A DNA stretch of 64,000 nucleotides from Paracoccaceae bacterium (GTDB lineage: Bacteria; Pseudomonadota; Alphaproteobacteria; Rhodobacterales; Rhodobacteraceae): positions 62,001-126,000 of the forward strand of contig JAGWAS010000003.1 of the NCBI GenBank assembly GCA_021296235.1. Reading direction: 5' to 3'. Shown here piece by piece: positions 1 to 8,031 of this stretch (its first letter is position 1; every line of letters starts with the position of its first letter). Position numbers and translations under genes: made by a program. The notes beneath the pieces were generated by a model. That model did no database searches. It was given only the letters and a program-made list of their open reading frames with translations, and had not been told where the DNA came from.

Positions 1-140
1 TTCACCTGCCGAAATCAACGCTGATTCTTTTGGTGGCGGCTTTCATTGGCAAGGAAGAAATGCAGCGGGTGTACGGTGAGGCCATCAGGGAAGAATACCG
101 TTTCTTTTCCTACGGTGACGGGTCACTTCTTCTTCCGTAA
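1..140 (+). CDS. queA: QueA, S-adenosylmethionine:tRNA ribosyltransferase-isomerase, C-terminal end (partial)
   Basis: The reading frame that begins at base 3 and stops at TAA 138-140 gives 45 residues beginning [16 protein letters not shown] and ending with [14 protein letters not shown]. These are the hallmark C-terminal blocks of QueA (HLPKSTL.MLV.AF.G and YRFFSYGDA). QueA transfers and isomerises the ribosyl moiety of SAM onto 7-aminomethyl-7-deazaguanine at tRNA position 34, giving epoxyqueuosine. The rest of the gene lies upstream of the window. The MFS gene follows 77 bp downstream on the same strand. The family call is firm despite the short stretch. gluQ, which acts later on queuosine-containing tRNA-Asp, is at 47 kb. 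Confidence 0.9.
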   Translation, partial: HLPKSTLILLVAAFIGKEEMQRVYGEAIREEYRFFSYGDGSLLLP

Positions 141-217
141 TCAAAATTCGTCATCGGCCGGTCGGATTTGATTGAATCGATTTTTTTGCGAACGATATTC
201 TTTGCGCAAGGAGAAAG

Positions 218-1468
218 ATGGCGATGCTTCAAGTACTCAAAAACACCTGGGCGCTGCAGACAGGCATTCTGTTGCTGATGTTGGGCAACGGAATGCAGGG
301 AACGCTTCTGGGTGTTCGCGGTTCGCATGAGGACATGCAGGCCGGTGTGATGTCTTGGATCATTTCGGCATACTTCCTTGGTTTTCTCGGCGGTTCACGT
401 CTCGCACCGGTGCTGATTGGTAGAGTGGGTCATGTGAGGGTCTTTGCGGCTTTGGGTTCGCTGATTTCGGCCGTGCTGATCCTTTTTGCCGCCTTTCCCG
501 ATCCGTATGTTTGGTTTGTCTTGCGCATCATTGTGGGATTTTGTTTTTCCGGAGTCTATGTGGTCGCAGAAAGCTGGCTCAACGATGGTTCAACCAATGA
601 AACCCGCGGCAAGGTGCTGTCAGTCTACATTGTTGTTCTAATGGTGGGCCTTGTGGCTGCACAGGGCCTTCTGAACATCGGTGATCCCCGGGGTTACTTC
701 CTTTTCGTCATTTCCTCGGTGCTGGTGTCGATTTCCTTCGCTCCAATTCTGCTGTCTGTGTCACCGGCGCCGGTTTTCGAAACCGCTTCGCCCATGTCCC
801 TGAGGAAAATGATCGCCGTTTCACCGCTGGGAGCGTTTGGGTCGCTGTGCCTCGGCGCACTCTTTTCGGCATTGTGGGGAATGGGCGCGGTCTACGGCAC
901 CGAAGTGGGTCTTGATGTGCGCCAGATTTCGATTTTCGTGGCCGCGATATATGTCGGTGGCATGTTGTGTCAGTATCCGCTGGGCTGGCTGTCCGACCGT
1001 GTGGACCGGCGAAAGCTCATAGCGGCTGCCGCTGCCGCGTGTGCCGTCACAACCGGACTATACGTGTTGACTGGACAGAATTTTACCCTCCTGCTGGCCG
1101 TTGCATTCGTAATGGGCGGTATTACCAATCCGCTATATTCATTGATCATTGCATACACGAATGATTACCTTGAACCCGAGGACATGGCGGCAGGGGCAGG
1201 CGGCCTTATTTTCATCCACGGGCTCGGAGCAATCGGGGGTCCGCTTATTGTCGGTTGGATGCTGGTTGAGGTTGGGCCCTCAGGCTTCTTTCTCTACATC
1301 GCTGGCGTGTCCGGGTTCTTGGCGCTGTTCGCTGTTTTTAGAATGCTGGTTCGTGCAACTCCCGATTTGGATTCCGCTGCCGTGTTCACACCCCTCAGTC
1401 AAGGTTCGACGCCCGTCGCAATAGACATGGCGCAGGAGCATGCATTGGAGCAGCTTGAGACGGAGTGA
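218..1468 (+). CDS. MFS transporter, YcaD-like (12 TM)
   Basis: This 416-residue protein has about 12 hydrophobic segments. After TM2 it carries the MFS loop GSRLAPVLIGRVGHVRVF, and the second-half repeat has PLGWLSDRVDRRKL, the usual G-x-L-S-D-R-x-x-R-R signature. WLND and ETRGK after TM4 fit the YcaD/CynX-like group of small-molecule carriers. The ATG at 218 is preceded by AAGGAG at good spacing. The hydrophilic C-terminal tail (about residues 385-416) is cytoplasmic by topology. The substrate cannot be told from the sequence, and the neighbours (queA upstream, an HNH gene downstream) give no clue. Confidence 0.85.
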   Translation: MAMLQVLKNTWALQTGILLLMLGNGMQGTLLGVRGSHEDMQAGVMSWIISAYFLGFLGGSRLAPVLIGRVGHVRVFAALGSLISAVLILFAAFPDPYVWFVLRIIVGFCFSGVYVVAESWLNDGSTNETRGKVLSVYIVVLMVGLVAAQGLLNIGDPRGYFLFVISSVLVSISFAPILLSVSPAPVFETASPMSLRKMIAVSPLGAFGSLCLGALFSALWGMGAVYGTEVGLDVRQISIFVAAIYVGGMLCQYPLGWLSDRVDRRKLIAAAAAACAVTTGLYVLTGQNFTLLLAVAFVMGGITNPLYSLIIAYTNDYLEPEDMAAGAGGLIFIHGLGAIGGPLIVGWMLVEVGPSGFFLYIAGVSGFLALFAVFRMLVRATPDLDSAAVFTPLSQGSTPVAIDMAQEHALEQLETE

Positions 1469-1547
1469 TCTGTGCACCTGCTGCATGCGCAAATGGTTGC
1501 ACCTATGGCACAGGTCGATTTGGTTTGGGCAACTCGAGAAATCCAAC

Positions 1548-1577
1548 TTGTCAACATTTGTGCCGCAAACATATAGT
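1548..1577 (+). promoter_or_regulatory. Putative sigma-70 promoter of the HNH gene
   Basis: TTGTCA (1548-1553), an 18-bp spacer and TATAGT (1572-1577) form a near-consensus housekeeping promoter in the gap between the MFS and HNH genes. Predicted transcription would start near 1584, giving a leader of about 57 nt. This is pattern matching only. Confidence 0.5.
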
Positions 1578-1640
1578 CTTTAGAATCCGCCGGGATGGAC
1601 GGGTACTGTTGGTTGAGCGGTCATCGGAACGCAGTTCGAA

Positions 1641-2225
1641 ATGGAATCGGGATTCAGAACAGACTTCGTGCGGCAGGGCAGCAGCAGGCGGCAATTCTCG
1701 GCATTGGTTCTCAACGCTGACTACCGACCACTCTCATACTTCCCGCTATCGCTGTTGTCGTGGCAGGACTCAGTGAAGGCAGCATTTCAAAAACGCGTGG
1801 AGGTGGTATCGGAGTATGAAGCAGTCGTCAGATCTCCTTCGATCGAATTCAGGCTGCCGTCGGTCGTTGCATTGCGAAATTTCGTCAAACCGGCCAAATC
1901 CACGGCCTTCACTCGTTTCAATCTTTTTCTGCGAGATGAGTTCCGTTGCCAATATTGCGGTTCTGAAGGCGAAATGACCTTTGACCATGTAATTCCGCGC
2001 TCAAGGGGAGGGAAGACGGTTTGGGCCAATGTTGTGGCGGCATGTGCAACCTGCAACTTGGCCAAGGGCAACCGCCTTCCAAGCGAGTGCAATCTGGCGC
2101 TGCGGCGGACGCCAGTCCAGCCGACGGTGATGCAACTGCTCAACGCCGGACGAAAGTTTCCCCCGGATTACCTGCACGTAAGCTGGATTGATTTCCTTTA
2201 TTGGGACGCCGAACTGGAGGCCTGA
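1641..2225 (+). CDS. HNH endonuclease family protein
   Basis: The 194-residue protein has an N-terminal domain starting with ALVLNADYRPLSYFPLSLLSW, typical of stand-alone chromosomal HNH proteins of alphaproteobacteria and cyanobacteria. The HNH/zinc motif covers about residues 107-150: CQYC, then FDHVIPRSRGG with the catalytic DH pair, W.N, then CATCN..KG. The two CxxC pairs would bind a structural zinc. These proteins cut DNA, but their cellular role is not well settled and nothing nearby (no methyltransferase, no phage gene) suggests restriction or mobility. It appears monocistronic with its own promoter. The start ATG lacks a strong Shine-Dalgarno sequence. Confidence 0.8.
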   Translation: MESGFRTDFVRQGSSRRQFSALVLNADYRPLSYFPLSLLSWQDSVKAAFQKRVEVVSEYEAVVRSPSIEFRLPSVVALRNFVKPAKSTAFTRFNLFLRDEFRCQYCGSEGEMTFDHVIPRSRGGKTVWANVVAACATCNLAKGNRLPSECNLALRRTPVQPTVMQLLNAGRKFPPDYLHVSWIDFLYWDAELEA

Positions 2226-2254
2226 CTCAAGGATAGCCGGAACCTTCCGTCGGA

Positions 2255-2728
2255 TCATGCCCGGGTCGGGTTGCGCGTGGTGATTGCAAGGCACCAACTT
2301 GTGGCGATGCAAAGTGAGAGCAGCCCGTTCCAGGCAGCCATGGACAGCCCCAACATGCTCCAGGCAACATCGTCGCAGCGGGCAATGTTCTCGGCCTGTG
2401 AGAAATCAAGCAATTCGCGTCCGGTCATTTCGGCAAGCCCGACTCCGGAGCAGGAGGAAAGTCCGGCCCACCAATTCTGCTCTACCCCAACGTGGAAAAA
2501 TGCGACGCCTGAGCCGGCGACAAGGGCGGTGATCGCCAAAATTGCGAACGCCCGATTGCCGGACAGCAGAAATCCGAACCCAAACGCCATCGCTGCCAGG
2601 TGGGGCCATCGTTGCCAAATGCAGAGTTCGCAAGGCACAAGATTGTCGATATGCTGCAAAGCCAATGCCCCGGCCAGCAGCAGGGCGGGCCCTGCCGTTC
2701 CGATGAGTGCGTAGCTTTTTTGATTCAT
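2255..2728 (-). CDS. dsbB: DsbB-family disulfide bond formation protein
   Basis: A 157-residue, four-TM inner-membrane protein of the DsbB family, which reoxidises periplasmic DsbA with quinone. The first periplasmic cysteine pair is in PCELCIWQRWPH, matching the family C-x-L-C-x-x-x-R motif. A second pair is provided by LSSCSG and ARCDD in the second periplasmic loop. The start is set at the ATG at 2728 because it overlaps the TGA of the upstream gene in ATGA, a translational-coupling arrangement. The open frame continues 36 codons upstream but that part lies inside the neighbour. Length is close to the family norm. Confidence 0.85.
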   Translation of the reverse strand: MNQKSYALIGTAGPALLLAGALALQHIDNLVPCELCIWQRWPHLAAMAFGFGFLLSGNRAFAILAITALVAGSGVAFFHVGVEQNWWAGLSSCSGVGLAEMTGRELLDFSQAENIARCDDVAWSMLGLSMAAWNGLLSLCIATSWCLAITTRNPTRA

Positions 2729-3303
2729 TGGAAACTCACAACAAGAATGACAACCAGCAGGCATGCGCAGACAATTGCGGAAACCACTCCAAACCTCTGC
2801 TCGACAAATTCCCTGACCGACGGGCCAAATTTCCAAAGCAGGGTTGCGACAAGGTAGAACCTAAGTCCTCGCGCTATGATGCTGGCAACTACAAACAATG
2901 GGAACGAAAGACCAAGCGCACCTGACAATATTGTGATGATCTTGTAGGGCACCGGTGTTACGCCAGCCACGAAAACCGCCCAGAATCCGTGCTCGCCGTA
3001 GTTGACTGCAAGTTTGGAATAGCTTTCGGACAAATTGAACAACTCAATGAGCGGCAGCCCCAATTCGTCGAATACGAACGCTCCGATCGCATAGCCAGTT
3101 ATTCCGCCCAATACTGAGGCGGTCAGGCAGACGCCTGCGATCATGAATGCTCGGTTGGGCCGGGCAAGCACCATTGGAATCAACATGATATCCGGCGGAA
3201 TTGGAAATATCCAACTTTCAAAGAAGCTCACTGCGGCCAATGCTGCCAAGGCATGGCGATGTCCCGCCAGTGCCAATGTGCGGTCATACAGGATTCTCAG
3301 CAT
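2725..3303 (-). CDS. YqaA-like membrane protein, VTT/DedA-related
   Basis: The 192-residue membrane protein contains FFESWIFPIPPDIMLIPMVLA near the N-terminus and GVTPVPYKIITILSGALGLSFPLF near residue 115, the paired proline-rich re-entrant segments that mark the SNARE-associated/VTT (DedA, YqaA) family. These proteins are linked to phospholipid scrambling or envelope homeostasis, but the precise role of the YqaA branch is not established. It is first in an operon with dsbB, with a 4-bp stop/start overlap. The ATG at 3303 is the first available start. Confidence 0.8.
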   Translation of the reverse strand: MLRILYDRTLALAGHRHALAALAAVSFFESWIFPIPPDIMLIPMVLARPNRAFMIAGVCLTASVLGGITGYAIGAFVFDELGLPLIELFNLSESYSKLAVNYGEHGFWAVFVAGVTPVPYKIITILSGALGLSFPLFVVASIIARGLRFYLVATLLWKFGPSVREFVEQRFGVVSAIVCACLLVVILVVSFQ

Positions 3304-3648
3304 CAGGCCGGCATCCGCATTCAGTCAGCCATGGCGTTGGTAAACCAGCCAAGCGAAGCAGATGGGTTCGTCATCAATTGTTCAAGTCCGCATTGCCATC
3401 GGGAACTGCACCCCCTTCATGGCTGCCTGCTCAATCAGACAATGTCGGGTTTGTCCAGAAGACAGGGAAAATGTCGGGATTGCCATGTTGGTTCCGGCAT
3501 CGCCCGATTGTTGCAATGCCACTCCGGAGTCGCAATTGGCCGCTTGAGCTGCTCCTTGACCCCCTATGGCCGAACATTTGAGCTGAACAACCTCATCAGT
3601 TGCGCCCGGTGCTGTTAACCGTCCGCAAATCTCTCTATTCCAGTTCCG
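3304..3648. other. Gap without a recognised gene
   Basis: 345 bp between two divergently transcribed membrane-protein genes, so it should hold both promoters. A plus-strand frame of 61 codons (3362-3547) with several cysteines and an overlapping minus-strand frame of 94 codons (3382-3666) are open, but neither resembles a known family nor has a convincing ribosome site. No convincing promoter hexamers were found. Confidence 0.4.
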
Positions 3649-4230
3649 ATGAATACACCCGCCCATCTGCTGCTTGGCATGGGAGCGCTTGCCCGGCCGA
3701 ACTCGCCAAACATAAATGTTGCAGCGTTTGCGGGATCCTTGGTGCCCGATCTGTCGCTCTATCTACTTGTTTCATATGCGCTCATTGTCAACGGGATTCC
3801 ACCCAATGTCGTGTTTGGCGAATTGTATTACTCGACCGAATGGCAACGCATCTTTGCGTTCGACAATTCGGTGTTCGTGTGGCTCGGCACCGCAGCGGCC
3901 GGATGGTGGTTGCGGCGCGATTGGCTGCTGGTATTCGGAATCGCCGGCATCCTGCATGTTGGAACCGACCTGCCCCTGCACCATGACGACGGTCGGCAGC
4001 ATTTCTGGCCCTTAAGCGATTGGGTATTTGAAAGTCCGGTGAGCTATTGGGATCCGGCCCAATACGGAAATATCATCGGACCCATTGAAGGGGTGCTTTG
4101 TGTCGCGATTGCATTCTGGATGTTCCGGAGATTCCGTTCGTTTGTTTCACGGGCGCTGATATCGTTGCTTGTCGCATTGGAAGTCTTGCCGATCCTGGGG
4201 GCGATGCTGCAGTTTGGGTCGGGTCCGTAA
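3649..4230 (+). CDS. Multi-pass membrane protein, possibly YdjM/DUF457-like
   Basis: 193 residues with about five hydrophobic segments. It opens with NTPAHLLLGMGALA and continues with GSLVPDLSLYLLV, the H...(G/A).L.PDLD-like pattern of membrane-bound YdjM/DUF457-type putative metal hydrolases. HVGTDLPLHHDDGRQHFWPLSDW supplies a further D-x-x-x-H-H-D-D-x-x-x-x-H cluster that could bind metal. The family assignment is tentative; relatives in Rhodobacteraceae are often labelled, without support, as cobalamin biosynthesis proteins. The gene stands alone. Confidence 0.55.
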   Translation: MNTPAHLLLGMGALARPNSPNINVAAFAGSLVPDLSLYLLVSYALIVNGIPPNVVFGELYYSTEWQRIFAFDNSVFVWLGTAAAGWWLRRDWLLVFGIAGILHVGTDLPLHHDDGRQHFWPLSDWVFESPVSYWDPAQYGNIIGPIEGVLCVAIAFWMFRRFRSFVSRALISLLVALEVLPILGAMLQFGSGP

Positions 4231-4909
4231 TCCACAATGTGGCTGCAGCCTCCACTTGGCCCGGCTCCGTTGCTTTGCAGATATTCCAATTTCCAACAGT
4301 TTGATTTCAAATTGTTGGTCCAGTTTGCCGCTTTCGTGGCAAATCGATCATTTTCCGTTGTGCATGCCGCATCGGACCCGGGCAATTTGATGCGGAATTC
4401 CTGATTTGACCAGCGGTTGTGCACATGATTGAGCCATGCACCGTCAATCTGCGCTCCCGGAATCAGGAACATTCCGTCTCGCCGGTCGCCGGTGTGGCCG
4501 ATCTGTTGGCCATTGACTGAGTCTGTACCTGCAAACGGCACCCATGACGCCCTTTGCCGAATACACCGCAAGAATTCACAACCTCTGCCCCGATACTCCG
4601 AACTCCTGAACGCGACCTGTTGCTGCAGTTCCCATCATTCCTGTCAGCGCAATATTGGATATAGGCCCGGCAGGGATGTTCCGAATCCAAGAAACTGTTC
4701 AGATTCTCCGGGTTGCCAAGCGACCACATCAACCGCAGCATACCAATTGCCCTCGCAGGCATCATTCCGGGATGGATATCCCGAATTTGGTTTGCCGTCG
4801 GGAACATGCTTCCGGTCAGGGAAGGTCCTTTGGCAATGGTACAAAGTAGAACAAATCGCAGTCATGCCAGAACTGCATGATTTGAATTAGTTGCCACCTG
4901 AAGGTGTCG
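4231..4909. other. Long spacer without an intact gene, possible gene remnant
   Basis: About 680 bp before the tRNA-Leu(CAA) promoter. Minus-strand frames are open in patches (4044-4571, 4463-4807, 4644-4865), and the first reads like protein over its upper part (for example WLNHVHNRWSNQEFRIKL). It also runs backwards through the gene above, however, and no family is recognised. The pieces could be a frame-shifted relic on the minus strand. Confidence 0.35.
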
Positions 4910-4938
4910 TTGACGCTTGTCCGGTCGATGACTAAAAG
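4910..4938 (+). promoter_or_regulatory. Putative promoter of tRNA-Leu(CAA)
   Basis: TTGACG (4910-4915), exactly 17 bp, then TAAAAG (4933-4938), placing the transcription start about 3 nt before the mature tRNA 5' end at 4948. The distance and the strong -35 box make this a good candidate. Confidence 0.6.
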
Positions 4939-4947
4939 CGCGGATTG

Positions 4948-5033
4948 GCCCGAGTGGCGGAATTGGTAGACGCAGGGGACTCAAAATCCCCCGACGATGA
5001 GTCGTGCGAGTTCGAGTCTCGCCTCGGGCACCA
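4948..5033 (+). tRNA. tRNA-Leu(CAA)
   Basis: The 86-nt gene has the acceptor stem GCCCGAG/CTCGGGC, discriminator A and an encoded CCA (5031-5033). The anticodon stem GGGGA/TCCCC closes the 7-nt loop CTCAAAA, with anticodon CAA reading UUG. The T-arm contains GTTCGAGTC, and the long variable arm is typical of type II leucine tRNAs. There is no intron here, unlike the leucine tRNA gene at 7.7 kb. Confidence 0.97.
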
Positions 5034-5105
5034 GATGTACAGGGTGCAGAACGGGTCATTGGCCCGCTGCTGTTTTTCGGAAGCTGTTGAATCTGCGAGG
5101 TCGAA

Positions 5106-5900
5106 TTGAGTTTTCCTGTGCTCACTGGAACATGGCGCCAAATTGCCGCGGCGGCATTGTCGCTTGCGCTGTCGGTCGGATCCGCAAAATCGGAAGAGGC
5201 AATAATTGCTGTGGCAGCCAACTTCACTCATGCCGCCGAGCAGTTGATTGAAGCGTTCGAGAATCAAGGTGAGCACAAGATCATCATGACGACGGGATCA
5301 ACCGGGAAACTGTTTGCACAAATCACGAAGGGGGCACCGTTCGACCTATTCCTGTCGGCCGACCGAAAGCACCCGATGCTGCTTGAACAACAGGGTTTGA
5401 TTGTTCCGGGGTCAAGGTTTTCCTATGCGGTTGGCAGGCTTGTAATTCTGGCAAAGCCTGGGCTGGAAGTGCGTGAGTTGGGTCCGTCCGTCCTTGACGA
5501 TGCCGATTTCGCGCGTCTTGCAGTCGCCAATCCGGATCTTGCCCCCTATGGAGAAGCGGCCTTGGCCACGATCGCAGCGGCAGGCTCCATGGAAGTGATT
5601 GGACCCAAATTGATCTTTGCCGAGACCGTGGGGCAGGTGTACGCTTTCGTACAGACGTCGAATGTTGAACTTGGATTCGTCGCCCTTTCGCAGGTCATCA
5701 ACAGCGTTCTCCCGAAGGAGCCCGAGAGGATTTGGCTGGTCCCCCAGAAGTTCCATGAATCAATTCGTCAGGACGTCGTCCTGACAAAAAGAGCGGAAGG
5801 CAACCCGGCGGCGGAGGCGTTTCATGAATTCCTGCGGGGGGACATGGCAAAGGAAATAATTGTCGGTTTCGGCTACGATTTCCGGCCTGCCGATGCTTGA
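5106..5900 (+). CDS. modA: ModA, molybdate ABC transporter substrate-binding protein
   Basis: 264 residues with a Sec-type signal (hydrophobic stretch about residues 12-26, ending near SAKSEE). The mature part starts IIAVAANFTHAAEQLIEAF and contains TGSTGKLFAQITKGAPFDLFLSAD, the oxyanion-binding segments of ModA. It captures molybdate or tungstate in the periplasm. The start is a TTG at 5106, placed 5 nt after GAGG; no in-frame ATG exists near it. It overlaps modB by 8 bp and heads a modABC operon. No ModE gene or obvious ModE site is visible, nor is a molybdenum-cofactor riboswitch evident in the short leader. Confidence 0.93.
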   Translation: MSFPVLTGTWRQIAAAALSLALSVGSAKSEEAIIAVAANFTHAAEQLIEAFENQGEHKIIMTTGSTGKLFAQITKGAPFDLFLSADRKHPMLLEQQGLIVPGSRFSYAVGRLVILAKPGLEVRELGPSVLDDADFARLAVANPDLAPYGEAALATIAAAGSMEVIGPKLIFAETVGQVYAFVQTSNVELGFVALSQVINSVLPKEPERIWLVPQKFHESIRQDVVLTKRAEGNPAAEAFHEFLRGDMAKEIIVGFGYDFRPADA

Positions 5901-6567
5901 TTTCGGGTCGGTCGCTGTCACCCTGAAGCTGGCCGTGGCTTCAACCGGCATACTCATGCTGGTTGCCACACCGCTTGCATGGTGGCTTGCAAACACGAAC
6001 AGCAGATTCAAACCGTTGGTTGAATCAATAACTGCCCTTTCAATTGTGCTTCCGCCAACCGTACTCGGGTTTTACCTTTTGATTCTCTTCAATCCGGACT
6101 CGCCGATTGGAGCAGGTTGGGTGAAGTTGACAGGCGACACGCTTGCATTCTCGTTTACGGGAATATTGCTGGCGGCAGTGCTGCATTCTTTCCCATTTGC
6201 GGTCCAACCGATTCAGGCCGCATTCGAAAAGGTTGGAAAACGCGCCATGGAAACTGCCGCCAGTCTTGGCGCCAAGCCACTGGACGCGTTCTTCACCGTT
6301 GCGGTTCCGCTGGCAAAGAGAGGATTCCTCACAGGTGGGGTGCTGGCCTTTTCACATTCGGTCGGTGAATTCGGCGTAATCTTAATGGTGGGTGGAAATA
6401 TCCCCGGCTACACACGGGTCGTTTCCATTGACATCTATACAAGTGTCGAAACACTTGACTACGAAAGGGCTCACATACTGTCTTTGGGCACCTTGGCATT
6501 CGCATTTGCCGCCATGATGCTGCTGTTCATGATCAATCGCAGATATCGGCATTATGACGAAATCTGA
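5893..6567 (+). CDS. modB: ModB, molybdate ABC transporter permease
   Basis: About 224 residues with five or six TM helices and the ABC-permease EAA loop RAMETAASLGAKPLDAFFTVAVPLAKRG. The hydrophobic start LDFGSVAVTLKLAVASTGILML and SHSVGEFGVILMVGGN near the C-terminus are family signatures. An earlier TTG at 5860 is open, but the ATG at 5893, overlapping the modA stop by 8 bp, fits family alignments better. The 3' end overlaps modC by 14 bp, so the three subunits are probably translationally coupled. Confidence 0.93.
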   Translation: MLDFGSVAVTLKLAVASTGILMLVATPLAWWLANTNSRFKPLVESITALSIVLPPTVLGFYLLILFNPDSPIGAGWVKLTGDTLAFSFTGILLAAVLHSFPFAVQPIQAAFEKVGKRAMETAASLGAKPLDAFFTVAVPLAKRGFLTGGVLAFSHSVGEFGVILMVGGNIPGYTRVVSIDIYTSVETLDYERAHILSLGTLAFAFAAMMLLFMINRRYRHYDEI

Positions 6568-7612
6568 AGACTGCCTCGAATTCTCGATCAAGATTGAGTT
6601 TCTCAAGTTCAATCTGAACGTTGCGGAGAGGATTCCGCTCGACGGCGTAACCGCCCTGGTTGGGGAAAGCGGAGCCGGCAAGAGCACATTGCTGAGGGTC
6701 ATTGCCGGAATCGAACGCACTGCGCAGGGCACGGTCCGGTTTCGCGGAAGAACTTGGATGGACTCGGACGCCGGTGTTTTCGTTCCGGCCCACAGAAGGG
6801 CGGTCGGAATCGTGTTCCAAGAGGGCCGGCTCTTCTCGCATTTCAGCGTTAAGGGTAATCTTGATTACGGTTTCAGGCGCAACCGGGGAAGGGACGGTCC
6901 GAACTGGGATGAGGTTTGCAGCGCGCTCGACCTTGATCCATTGATGAACCGAAGGGTTAACACACTTTCCGGTGGGGAGCAGCAGAGAGTGGCATTGGGG
7001 CGGGCCCTGCTTTCGGCGCCTGAACTGCTTCTTCTTGATGAGCCGCTGGCATCTCTGGACAGCGACAGCAAGGATGAGATCATCCCGTACCTGCGTCGTG
7101 TGATATCCGCATTTCGGTTGCCGGCCATCTACATTTCACATTCGCGGGAGGAATTGCGCACACTGGTCGACAACATCCTGACGGTCAGTAACGGCAAAAT
7201 TGTGCAAAGGAACGATGGTGCAGCAGAGGTAGGCCAGCGACAACTTCTCAATGGCATCATGGGCAAGCCGATGGGCGTCGGGCTTGCAATGTGCAAAATT
7301 GGCGGAAGCGAAGTCATGGCCCGGCTTGAAAATCCCGTCGCTGAGGGAACGAAGGTTGCATTGGCATTTCTGGACACTGATCTTGCAGTTGCTGAGGAGG
7401 GATGGCCAGCGCAACTGAACGCCGGCGAAATTTCGGCAGTGATCGACCGTGTCGAGATTGGCGGCTGTGGCCATTATGCGAACCTTGTTTTGGAGACCGA
7501 GGGCGGTCCGATCAGGATCAAGGTGCATCTGAGACAGGGAGGAGGCTCAGAATTGGTCAAGGGCCTAAGGGTCGCGGCTGTGTTCATTCGCCCGCCCCAT
7601 GTAATGGGTTGA
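6554..7612 (+). CDS. modC: ModC, molybdate ABC transporter ATPase
   Basis: 352 residues. Walker A is GESGAGKST, the Q-loop is FQEGRLFSH, the ABC signature is LSGGEQQRV, Walker B is LLLLDEPLASLD, and the switch histidine lies in YISHSREE. From about residue 285 a C-terminal Mop/TOBE domain follows (GEISAVIDRVEIGG, then a beta-rich tail), which binds oxyanion and tunes transport in ModC proteins. It is the last gene of modABC. Downstream lies the intron-containing tRNA-Leu gene on the same strand. Confidence 0.93.
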   Translation: MTKSEDCLEFSIKIEFLKFNLNVAERIPLDGVTALVGESGAGKSTLLRVIAGIERTAQGTVRFRGRTWMDSDAGVFVPAHRRAVGIVFQEGRLFSHFSVKGNLDYGFRRNRGRDGPNWDEVCSALDLDPLMNRRVNTLSGGEQQRVALGRALLSAPELLLLDEPLASLDSDSKDEIIPYLRRVISAFRLPAIYISHSREELRTLVDNILTVSNGKIVQRNDGAAEVGQRQLLNGIMGKPMGVGLAMCKIGGSEVMARLENPVAEGTKVALAFLDTDLAVAEEGWPAQLNAGEISAVIDRVEIGGCGHYANLVLETEGGPIRIKVHLRQGGGSELVKGLRVAAVFIRPPHVMG

Positions 7613-7690
7613 TCTGCCAACGCAGGGTGTTCCGCTCAATTGGATGGACACAATTCCGTACGCTGCATGCAACGCCCCACTGGTGGAGTG

Positions 7691-7719
7691 TTGTTGCTGC
7701 AATCGTTGGCGTCTATATG
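7691..7719 (+). promoter_or_regulatory. Putative promoter of the intron-containing tRNA-Leu(UAA)
   Basis: TTGTTG (7691-7696), 17 bp, then TATATG (7714-7719). Transcription would start about 2 nt upstream of the mature tRNA 5' end. The hexamers are moderate but the spacing and position are right. Confidence 0.4.
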
Positions 7720-7727
7720 GGGATCAT

Positions 7728-8029
7728 GCGGGCGTGGCGGAATGGTAGACGCGACGGACTTGAACGAAAATTGAGTGCCCTGCGGGAAACCTCAGGTGCA
7801 AAACCGCTCAAATTCGGGGAAACCTTTGACCTGGCGATCCCGAGCCAAGCCCGGGCAATTCCGGGAAGGTGTAGAGACTAGACGGGCGGCGCCTAAAGCA
7901 CACACTGCAATGGCGAAGGGATAGTCCAGACCACAAACCCCGCAGTTGCGGGGGTGGCGAAAGCCACAGTTGGTACGAAAATCCGTTTGCCGCAGGGCAG
8001 TGAGGGTTCGAATCCCTCCGCCCGCACCA
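7728..8029 (+). tRNA. tRNA-Leu(UAA), split by a group I intron
   Basis: Exon 1 is 7728-7761 and exon 2 is 7978-8029. Joined, they make an 86-nt type II leucine tRNA: acceptor GCGGGCG/CGCCCGC, anticodon stem ACGGA (7754-7758) with TCCGT (7982-7986), loop CTTAAAA with anticodon TAA, a long variable arm (TGCC...GGCA), T-arm GAGGG-TTCGAAT-CCCTC, discriminator A and encoded CCA at 8027-8029. The interruption lies between T34 and A35 of the anticodon, the same place as in cyanobacterial and plastid tRNA-Leu(UAA). The exons form a complete tRNA only if the intervening 216 nt are removed. Confidence 0.97.
7762..7977 (+). ncRNA. Self-splicing group I intron (IC3-like) in tRNA-Leu(UAA)
   Basis: The 216-nt intron has all four conserved core elements in order: P (AATTCGGGGAAACC, 7811-7824), Q (CCCGAGCCAAGC, 7839-7850), R (around GTAGAGACTAGACGG, 7871-7885) and S (AAGGGATAGTCC, 7916-7927). 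P7 forms between GACTA 7876-7880 and TAGTC 7922-7926. P1 pairs exon ACTT (7758-7761) with GAGT 7773-7776, putting the required U-G wobble at the 5' splice site. The 3' side has a CCCCGC/GCGGGG hairpin (7938-7953) and a GAAA tetraloop hairpin (7954-7967), and the intron ends in the obligatory G (7977). There is no room for a homing-endonuclease gene. Short overlapping ORFs here are not genes. Confidence 0.95.
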
Positions 8030-8031
8030 AT

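Noticed and set aside
4044..4571. 175-codon minus-strand ORF
   Set aside because: Its second half is antisense to the conserved membrane-protein gene and no domain is recognisable; only its upper part could be a relic.
7402..7881. 159-codon plus-strand ORF running from modC into the tRNA intron
   Set aside because: It overlaps modC in another frame and then structured RNA; the group I intron core explains the second half.
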